A stretch of DNA of 63,853 bases from Solirubrobacteraceae bacterium (GTDB lineage: Bacteria; Actinomycetota; Thermoleophilia; Solirubrobacterales; Solirubrobacteraceae): NCBI GenBank assembly GCA_017882405.1, contig JADGPO010000150.1, forward strand, positions 1 to 63,853. Reading direction: 5' to 3'. The notes under the pieces were generated by a model. It made no database searches. It saw nothing but the letters and a program-made list of their open reading frames with translations, and was not told where the DNA came from. The position numbers were made by a program, and so were the translations under genes. Positions 58,770-63,853 of this stretch are shown piece after piece. Each line of letters opens with the position of its first letter. The first letter of the stretch is position 1.

Positions 58770-58800
58770 CGACTCTCAGCGCGTCTCAGCGCCTGAGTCG
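58770..58800. terminator. Imperfect hairpin between convergent genes
   Basis: CGACTC at 58770-58775 pairs with GAGTCG at 58795-58800, and inner bases CAGCGC and GCGCCTG can extend the stem with a bulge. It occupies most of the 39 bases between pcaC and the convergent ferritin-like remnant, so it may end transcription from both sides. There is no T-run. Confidence 0.35.
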
Positions 58801-59034
58801 TCAGCCCTTGATGAAGCCCGTCCCTGCGACGGCCTTCAGCACCGCGCTCGCCGCCAGCGGCGTGTCCAGCGGCTTCGGCGCGATGGCCTTGCCGAGGTAG
58901 ATGCCGATGGCGCCCGAGTGGCGGGCCTCGACGGTGGCGATCTGAGCAGCGGTCACCAGGTACGAGGTGCTCTTGATGTTGAGCAGCTGACCGTGGTAGG
59001 TGCTCTGCACGGTTCTGCGGAGCCAGGCGCCCAC
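58801..59034 (-). pseudogene. Ferritin-like domain protein, C-terminal remnant
   Basis: The 77-residue frame matches only the end of exported ferritin-like proteins: STYHGQLLNIKSTSYLVTAA, TVEARHSGAIGIYLGKAI, DTPLAASAVLKAVAGTG. The helical pair with EARH supplies part of the di-iron site, but the first helices and signal peptide are missing, and an in-frame TGA lies six codons upstream of the only GTG start. It is last in the sigma-factor locus, 30 bases after the methyltransferase. Confidence 0.6.
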
Positions 59035-59064
59035 CGGTTGCCTCGCCTGTCAGATAACTGACAA

Positions 59065-60303
59065 TCAGCCGGTGGCGGCGATGACCGTGCTGCGCACCCC
59101 GGCGCGGGCGTTGACCGCCCACAGGGGCTTGGCCAGCAGCAGCTGCACGTCGCAGATCCGGCGCTCGGCGAAGCCGCCCTCGCAGTAGGCGAGATACAGC
59201 GTCCAGATGCGCTGGAAATGATCGTCGTAGCCAAGCTGCGCCAGCTCCTCGGCGTGCGCGGCGAAGTTGCGGCGCCAGCGGCGCAGCGTCTCGACGTAGC
59301 TGGAGGTGATGTCCTCCAGGCCCACGGCCTGCAGGTCGGTGCGCCGGGCCACGTTGCGCGAGATGACCTCCAGCGAGGGCAGCGTGCCGCCCGGGAAGAT
59401 GTACTCGCGGATGAACGACTTGGACGCCTTCTCCACCTCGTAGGCGCGGTCGTCGATGGTGATCGCCTGCAGCAGCATCGCTCCATGGGGCGTCAGCAGC
59501 TGCGAGCAGCGCTGGAAGAACGTGCCGATGTGCTGCCAGCCGACGGCCTCGATCATCTCGATCGACACGAGCTTGTCGTAGCCCCCTCGTAGGTCGCGAT
59601 AATCGCGCATCAGCACGGTCACGCGGTCCGCAAGCCCCGCGTGGCGCACGCGCTTCAAGGCGTAGTCGTGCTGCTCGCGTGAGATCGTGGTCGTGGTCAC
59701 GCGGCAGCCGCGGGTCGCGGCGGCGTGGATCGCGAAGCCGCCCCAGCCGGTCCCGACCTCCAGCACGTGATCCTCGGGGCCGATCTCCAGCCGCTCGCAT
59801 ACCCGCTCGAGCTTGGCCACCGACGCCTCCTGAAGGGTCATCCCCTCGTGCTCGAACAGCGCGCAGGAGTACATCATCGTGGGGTCGAGCATCCGGGAGA
59901 ACAGCTCGTTGCCCAGGTCGTAGTGAAACGCGATGTCCTCCCGGCGCTGGCGCCGGGTTCCGCGGCGAAGCAGCGCTCGCAGCTGCTGGTGGGGCGTCCA
60001 GAAGGGCGCCGTGAACACGCGGACGCGGTCGATCAGGACCGCATTGCGCGCGGCCAGGCGGATCACCGCGACCAGGTCCGGCGAGTCCCACATCCGCTGG
60101 GCATAGGACTCGGCCAGGCCGCGGCTGCCGCGCATCAGCATTCGCCAGAAGCGCACGTCGTGCAGGTGGATCGTCGCCACCGGTGCCCCGCTTCCGAAGG
60201 TGCGCCGGCGGGTGCCGTCGACCACCACCAGGCTGCCGACGCGGATCTGGCGCAGAAGAAGCGAGGCCAGCAGCCGCCAGAAGAGGACCTGACGGGAGCT
60301 CAC
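59065..60303 (-). CDS. Cyclopropane-fatty-acid-synthase-like SAM methyltransferase
   Basis: A 412-residue enzyme that transfers a methyl or methylene group from SAM onto double bonds of membrane phospholipid acyl chains. The N-terminal domain (RRTFGSGAPVATIHLHDVRF) precedes the SAM-binding fold: HYDLGNELFSRMLDPTMMYS, VLEVGTGWGGFAIHA, SIEMIEAVGWQ. It resembles UfaA1 (Rv0447c) of M. tuberculosis by neighbourhood. Its ATG region overlaps the DUF1365 gene's stop by four bases. Confidence 0.91.
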   Translation of the reverse strand: MSSRQVLFWRLLASLLLRQIRVGSLVVVDGTRRRTFGSGAPVATIHLHDVRFWRMLMRGSRGLAESYAQRMWDSPDLVAVIRLAARNAVLIDRVRVFTAPFWTPHQQLRALLRRGTRRQRREDIAFHYDLGNELFSRMLDPTMMYSCALFEHEGMTLQEASVAKLERVCERLEIGPEDHVLEVGTGWGGFAIHAAATRGCRVTTTTISREQHDYALKRVRHAGLADRVTVLMRDYRDLRGGYDKLVSIEMIEAVGWQHIGTFFQRCSQLLTPHGAMLLQAITIDDRAYEVEKASKSFIREYIFPGGTLPSLEVISRNVARRTDLQAVGLEDITSSYVETLRRWRRNFAAHAEELAQLGYDDHFQRIWTLYLAYCEGGFAERRICDVQLLLAKPLWAVNARAGVRSTVIAATG

Positions 60304-61049
60304 CGCGACGCCGCCTGGGGATGCGGGTGAACGCGCGCGCCCGCCAGCTTGAGCCCGATCGCGTGGCCGTAGATCAGGGCCAGCGTACGCGCCGTGGCGA
60401 ACGGATGGCGGACTCCCAGCCGGGCGACCGCCGAGCGCGTCAGCTCGCGGCGACGGAGCGCCAGGGTCGCGTCAAACGCGGTCTGGTCACCCCGCCGGCT
60501 GGCGATGTGAACCGACAGGGTGGCTCCGGGCTCTGATGCGCGGGCCTCGTAGACGTGGTCCATGCCCATGAACGGCGACACGTGCAGCTGCTTGGGGAAG
60601 CTGCCGGCGACCAGTCCCGAGCCGGCCTGGTCCAGCACATAGGCGTGGCGCTCACCCCACGGGGTGTTGGTCACCTCTGCCAGCACGCTGTCCAGGCGTT
60701 CGCCGGCGGGGTCCAGGCAGTAGTAGAAGCTGACCGGGTTGAAGCACAGCCCGAACGAGCGCAGCTGCGTCAGCAGCCGGATCGGCCCGGCGGGGCGGCG
60801 CCCGGACAGCTGTTCGACTCGGTCGCGCACGGCCACGTCCAGCGAATCGGTGCCCGCCCGCCCGCCGAGGAAGTCGCGGCGGCGAAAGCGCAGCGCGCCC
60901 GGCCCCCGAGCCAGCAGGCGTCCGCCGAGCAGCGAGGGAAGCTCCTCCAGGTCCAGATAGGTGAGCGCGATCGGGTGGGTGAACTCCTTGCCGGGCTCGG
61001 CGCGGCGGTGACGAATCGTCCCCTCGTAGATGCAGCTCTGAAAGCTCAT
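60300..61049 (-). CDS. DUF1365 family protein
   Basis: A 249-residue protein. IYEGTIRHRRAEPGKEFTHP, RLLTQLRSFGLCFNPVSFYY and KQLHVSPFMGMDHVYEAR are DUF1365 signatures. It is regularly encoded between a flavin oxidoreductase and a CFA-synthase-like gene, here with four-base overlaps on both sides, so the three probably modify fatty acyl chains together. Reaction unknown. It corresponds to Rv0448c in the mycobacterial sigK locus. Confidence 0.92.
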   Translation of the reverse strand: MSFQSCIYEGTIRHRRAEPGKEFTHPIALTYLDLEELPSLLGGRLLARGPGALRFRRRDFLGGRAGTDSLDVAVRDRVEQLSGRRPAGPIRLLTQLRSFGLCFNPVSFYYCLDPAGERLDSVLAEVTNTPWGERHAYVLDQAGSGLVAGSFPKQLHVSPFMGMDHVYEARASEPGATLSVHIASRRGDQTAFDATLALRRRELTRSAVARLGVRHPFATARTLALIYGHAIGLKLAGARVHPHPQAASR

Positions 61050-62290
61050 AGCCGCGCTCCGAAGCGCTCGGCGACGCGCAGGGCCGAGACGACGCCGTCC
61101 TCGTGAAAGCCCCAGCCCCAGTAGGCGCCGCAGAAATGCGTGCGGTCACGGCCGCTTATCTGGTCAAAGCGCTGCTGGGCGCGCACCCCGCCGGAGGTGT
61201 AGACCGGGTGCGCGTACTGGATCCTGCGGATCACGTGCTGGGGATCGATCTCCTCAGTCCGGTTCAGGGTCACGCAGAAATCGTGTTCGGCGCGCAGCGA
61301 TTGCAGGCGGTTCATGTGGTAGGTGACGGTGGTCCGGTCTCCGGGAGCGTCGAGCAGGTGATAGTTCCAGCTGGCCCACGCCCGGCGCCGACGGGGCAGC
61401 ATGCGGACGTCGGTGTGCAGCACCGCCTCGTTGGCCTGGTAGGGGATCGCGCCCAGTACCTCGTGCTCGCGATCGGTGGCGTCGCCCAGCAGCGCCAGCG
61501 CCTGGTCGGAGTGGGTAGCCAGCACCACCTCGTCGAAGCGCTGCGGCTCGCCCGTGGCCGGTGTCACGACCACGTGCTCGCGATGGCGCGAAACGCTCCG
61601 CACCTCGGTGCGCAGAAGCAATTTCCCAGAGAAGCGCGCCAGCAGCGCCTCCACGTAACGCGCCGACCCGCCCCGGATCGTGCGCCACTGCGGCCGGCCG
61701 CGGAGCGAGAGCATCCCGTGGTTGTCGAAGAACTCCGCCATGTAGCGGGCGGGGAAGCTCCACATCTGGTGCGGATCGGCCGACCACACGGCCGACGCCT
61801 GGGGGACGATCAGCCGGTCGATGAACGGCCGGCTGAAGTTCTGCTGCTCCAGCCAGCGACCCAGGGACGGTCCGTCGTCGCCGGAGCGCAGCAACTCGCG
61901 CGCCGCGCGGTTGAAGCGCGCCAGGTCGGCGATCATGCGGTGAAACCACGGCGTCACCAGGTGCGCCCGCTTGGCGAACAGCCCGTTGGGGGAGCTGCCG
62001 TTGTACTCGAAGTCGCCCCGCCCATCGCTGACCGAGAAGGTCATCGTCGATGGCTGGGAGGCGACCCCGAGTCGCTGCAGCAGACGCTCGAAGTTGGGGT
62101 AGTTGCGGTCGTTGAACACGATGAAGCCGGTGTCGACCTGGTGGGTCTCGTGCGGGGTGTCGACCCGCACCGTGTTGGTGTGGCCGCCCGCGTAGGCCCC
62201 GGCCTCGAACACCGTGACCTCGTGCTCGCGCCCGAGCAGGTGGGCGACCACCAGCCCCGAGACTCCCGCCCCCACGATCGCGATTCGCAT
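61046..62290 (-). CDS. FAD-dependent oxidoreductase (amine-oxidase-like)
   Basis: A 414-residue flavoprotein. The dinucleotide motif MRIAIVGAGVSGLVVAHLLG is at the very N-terminus. DTGFIVFNDRNYPNFERLL, QASAVWSADPHQMWSFPARY and the C-terminal THFCGAYWGWGFHEDGVVSA are typical of the NAD(P)-binding Rossmann proteins linked to DUF1365 and CFA-synthase genes. Likely role: dehydrogenation or reduction of an acyl chain before or after methylation. Corresponds to Rv0449c. Confidence 0.9.
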   Translation of the reverse strand: MRIAIVGAGVSGLVVAHLLGREHEVTVFEAGAYAGGHTNTVRVDTPHETHQVDTGFIVFNDRNYPNFERLLQRLGVASQPSTMTFSVSDGRGDFEYNGSSPNGLFAKRAHLVTPWFHRMIADLARFNRAARELLRSGDDGPSLGRWLEQQNFSRPFIDRLIVPQASAVWSADPHQMWSFPARYMAEFFDNHGMLSLRGRPQWRTIRGGSARYVEALLARFSGKLLLRTEVRSVSRHREHVVVTPATGEPQRFDEVVLATHSDQALALLGDATDREHEVLGAIPYQANEAVLHTDVRMLPRRRRAWASWNYHLLDAPGDRTTVTYHMNRLQSLRAEHDFCVTLNRTEEIDPQHVIRRIQYAHPVYTSGGVRAQQRFDQISGRDRTHFCGAYWGWGFHEDGVVSALRVAERFGARL

Positions 62291-62321
62291 CCGTGCTCGG
62301 TCCCTGCCCCGGAGCCCCCGG

Positions 62322-62519
62322 TCAGGCGACCGGTTCGGGGGTGCGCTCCGAGGTCTCCTCGAGCTGGGCGGTGTGGTGCTCGCCGCTGATCGATTCCTTG
62401 AATCCGCGCAGGCCCTCGCCCATCGACTTGCCCATCTCGGGCAGCCGCTTGGCGCCGAAGACCAGCAACACGACGACGAGCACGATGGCGATGTGAAGGG
62501 GATTTTCCAGTCCGACCAT
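62322..62519 (-). CDS. tatA: Twin-arginine translocase subunit TatA
   Basis: A 65-residue TatA: one membrane helix (HIAIVLVVVLLVFGAKRLPE, about residues 9-28), the FGAKRLPE hinge, an amphipathic helix (MGKSMGEGLRGFKESI) and an acidic tail. It forms the protein-conducting part of the Tat system. It is unusual to find it between an anti-sigma factor and a lipid-modifying gene. Confidence 0.92.
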   Translation of the reverse strand: MVGLENPLHIAIVLVVVLLVFGAKRLPEMGKSMGEGLRGFKESISGEHHTAQLEETSERTPEPVA

Positions 62520-62577
62520 TCGGGAGTCTCCGATCAGTTGCTTGCACTGGTTTCTACGGCCCGCGGGAGGGTTCGGA

Positions 62578-63285
62578 TCAGTCCAGCGCGGCGCTGATCA
62601 CCGGCTGGTGGGTCGGCTTCTGGGTGCCGCCCGCCGGCTCGCGGGTGACCATCATCCGGCTGACGCCGTGGAGGTTGCCGGGCACGTCGACGTCGGCGTC
62701 GCCCTGGTTGTTGACGCTGAACAGCGCCTTGGTGGGCAAGGGGGCGCCGTTGCGGCCCCGCTGCAGCCACACCTCGTAGATCTGCCCGGCGGGCGGCGCG
62801 GCCAAGCGGTGCACCACGAGCTCGCCGTGGTTCCCGCTCAGGCGCACGCGGGCGCTCCCCTGACCGGTGACCTGGGCCTCGACCACGCGCGGGGGCGGTG
62901 TCGACGAGCCGGTGGCCAGGACGACCACGACCGCGGCCACCGCGACGGCCAGCGTGCCGGCGAACGCCAGTGCGGGTCGGGGCAGGGCGAAGAGTCGGCG
63001 ACGGCGGATGCTCCGGCGCGCGGGCGACGCGGCCTCGCGGGGCTCCTCGGCGACGGCCTCCAGCACCCGCCGGCGCAGGCCGGGCGGCGCCTCGTAAACC
63101 GGCGCGCTCATCGGCAGCACGTCGACGACCTGCTGGAACGTCGCGAGCTCATCGCGGCAGACCACGCACCCCTCCAGGTGGCGGCGGAAGCTTTCGGCCT
63201 CGGCCGCGTCCAGGGACCCCAGTGCGTAGGCAGCCACATCGGCGCCGCACTTTCGATTGTCTGTGGTCCAGTCGTTGTCGGTCAT
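62578..63285 (-). CDS. Zinc anti-sigma factor (RskA-like)
   Basis: A 235-residue membrane anti-sigma factor. The cytoplasmic N-terminus has the zinc anti-sigma motif HLEGCVVC (His36, Cys40, Cys43). A single membrane helix (ALAFAGTLAVAVAAVVVVLA) lies near residues 105-125, followed by an external RskA-type domain (AGQIYEVWLQRGRNGAPLP). It holds the co-encoded sigma factor until a signal triggers its cleavage or release. Start at 63285 is four bases after the sigma stop; the ATG at 63321 would overlap the sigma gene. Confidence 0.9.
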   Translation of the reverse strand: MTDNDWTTDNRKCGADVAAYALGSLDAAEAESFRRHLEGCVVCRDELATFQQVVDVLPMSAPVYEAPPGLRRRVLEAVAEEPREAASPARRSIRRRRLFALPRPALAFAGTLAVAVAAVVVVLATGSSTPPPRVVEAQVTGQGSARVRLSGNHGELVVHRLAAPPAGQIYEVWLQRGRNGAPLPTKALFSVNNQGDADVDVPGNLHGVSRMMVTREPAGGTQKPTHQPVISAALD

Positions 63286-63289
63286 CGTC

Positions 63290-63853
63290 TCATCCCTGTG
63301 ATTGCAGCATTCCCGAAACATCGCCCAGCGCGAGCCTGAGCTTCGTCAATCCGAGACGCATTCGTCCCTTCACCGTCCCGGCCGGAAGCTCGAGCTGCTC
63401 GGCGATCTCGCTGTGGCTGAAACCGCCGAAATACGCGAGCTCGATCACCTGGCGCTGATCATCGGGCAGGGCCTGGAGCGCCCCCCGCACCTGTGAAGCG
63501 TCGTCGCGGCGGTGCACCTCGCCCTCTGTGCTCTCCGGCGCCGGCATCCGCTCCACGGCTGACTCGTCGCTGACGTCCCGGCTGGTCCTGACCGCGTCAC
63601 GCCGGAACACGTCGATCGCGCGATTGTGGACCACCCCCAGGACCCAGGAGCGCACGCTTCCGCGCGCTCGGTCATAGCGGGCGCCGCTGCGCCACAGCGA
63701 CAGGAACGCCTCCTGCACGACATCTTCGGCCACCGCCCGGCGTCCGCACATTCGGTAGGCGAGCGAGAACGCCGCGTCGGCGTGGCGATCGAAGATCATC
63801 TCGAACGCCCGAGCGTCGCCATCCTGGACCCGTGCCATCAGGTCCTCGTCGGC
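63290..63853 (-). CDS. ECF sigma factor (SigK/RpoE-like), 5' end outside the window
   Basis: At least 187 residues of an extracytoplasmic-function sigma factor; the frame continues past the window edge (ADEDLMARVQDGD), so the start lies outside. Region 2 contains FSLAYRMCGRRAVAEDVVQE and AFLSLWRSG; region 4 has LPDDQRQVIELAYFGGFSHS and EIAEQLELPAGTVKGRMR. It directs RNA polymerase to its own regulon, which probably includes this locus. Gene order with the anti-sigma, flavin, DUF1365 and CFA-like genes supports a SigK-like role. Confidence 0.93.
   Translation of the reverse strand, partial: ADEDLMARVQDGDARAFEMIFDRHADAAFSLAYRMCGRRAVAEDVVQEAFLSLWRSGARYDRARGSVRSWVLGVVHNRAIDVFRRDAVRTSRDVSDESAVERMPAPESTEGEVHRRDDASQVRGALQALPDDQRQVIELAYFGGFSHSEIAEQLELPAGTVKGRMRLGLTKLRLALGDVSGMLQSQG

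Noticed and set aside
1..63853. CRISPR array, tRNA or rRNA genes, insertion sequences with transposase
   Set aside because: I looked for regularly spaced repeats, tRNA-like stem patterns and transposase motifs and found none; the only mobile-element trace is the integrase remnant.

Overview
This is a GC-rich (about 70%), densely packed chromosomal segment. Gene content and protein style suggest an actinobacterium, probably of the Thermoleophilia/Solirubrobacterales type. That placement is an inference; no rRNA or other phylogenetic marker is in the window. I see no tRNA, rRNA or CRISPR array.

Layout. (1) 1-1450: the 3' end of a formaldehyde dehydrogenase gene, a repeat-bearing gene-free stretch, and a decayed mobile/toxin scar (Doc/Fic fragment abutting a frameshifted tyrosine integrase). 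(2) 1530-14430: housekeeping and accessory genes: a Tat-exported phospholipase C, a histidine phosphatase, a dihydroxyacetone-kinase-type operon (aldolase with a missing N-terminus, HAD phosphatase, DhaL, DhaK), an ACT-malic enzyme, dodecin, the DNA glycosylase Tag, and several gene fragments. (3) 14430-28760: a stretch where intact genes (Zwf, DEAD-box helicase, HutH, CpsB-type phosphatase, crotonase) alternate with genes whose two ends survive while the middle is gone in frame (acyl-CoA ligase, Ada-AlkA, aldo-keto reductase, SDR).

(4) 28705-45452: the centrepiece, an actinobacterial-type uptake [NiFe]-hydrogenase locus. One leftward run of 15 genes, most overlapping by 4-19 nt, reads hypC, a second hypC-like gene, hypD, hypE, small subunit, large subunit, NifU/Rieske-like protein, DUF5947, DUF6084, an unknown 357-residue protein, maturation protease, hypA, hypB, a double-SIS protein and hypF. 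Divergent from it are a Crp/Fnr-family regulator and a second, orphan hydrogenase small subunit followed by two small unknown proteins. The divergent intergenic region carries a strong 24-bp palindrome that is a good candidate operator. The hydrogenase would feed electrons from H2 to respiration, and the Hyp proteins build and insert its Ni-Fe(CN)2CO centre.

(5) 45699-52271: a small zinc-ribbon protein, cytochrome c maturation genes (CcmE of the CxxxY type, CcmF, a small CcmI-like protein), secG, a beta-propeller lipoprotein and a coiled-coil cell-wall protein. (6) 52298-58761: a complete pobA-pcaIJHGBDC operon converting 4-hydroxybenzoate through protocatechuate to beta-ketoadipyl-CoA, preceded by a perfect inverted repeat. 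(7) 58801-63853, leftward: an ECF sigma factor (cut by the window edge), its zinc anti-sigma factor, tatA, an FAD oxidoreductase, a DUF1365 protein, a cyclopropane-fatty-acid-synthase-like methyltransferase and a ferritin-like remnant. This closely resembles the Mycobacterium tuberculosis sigK locus in content.
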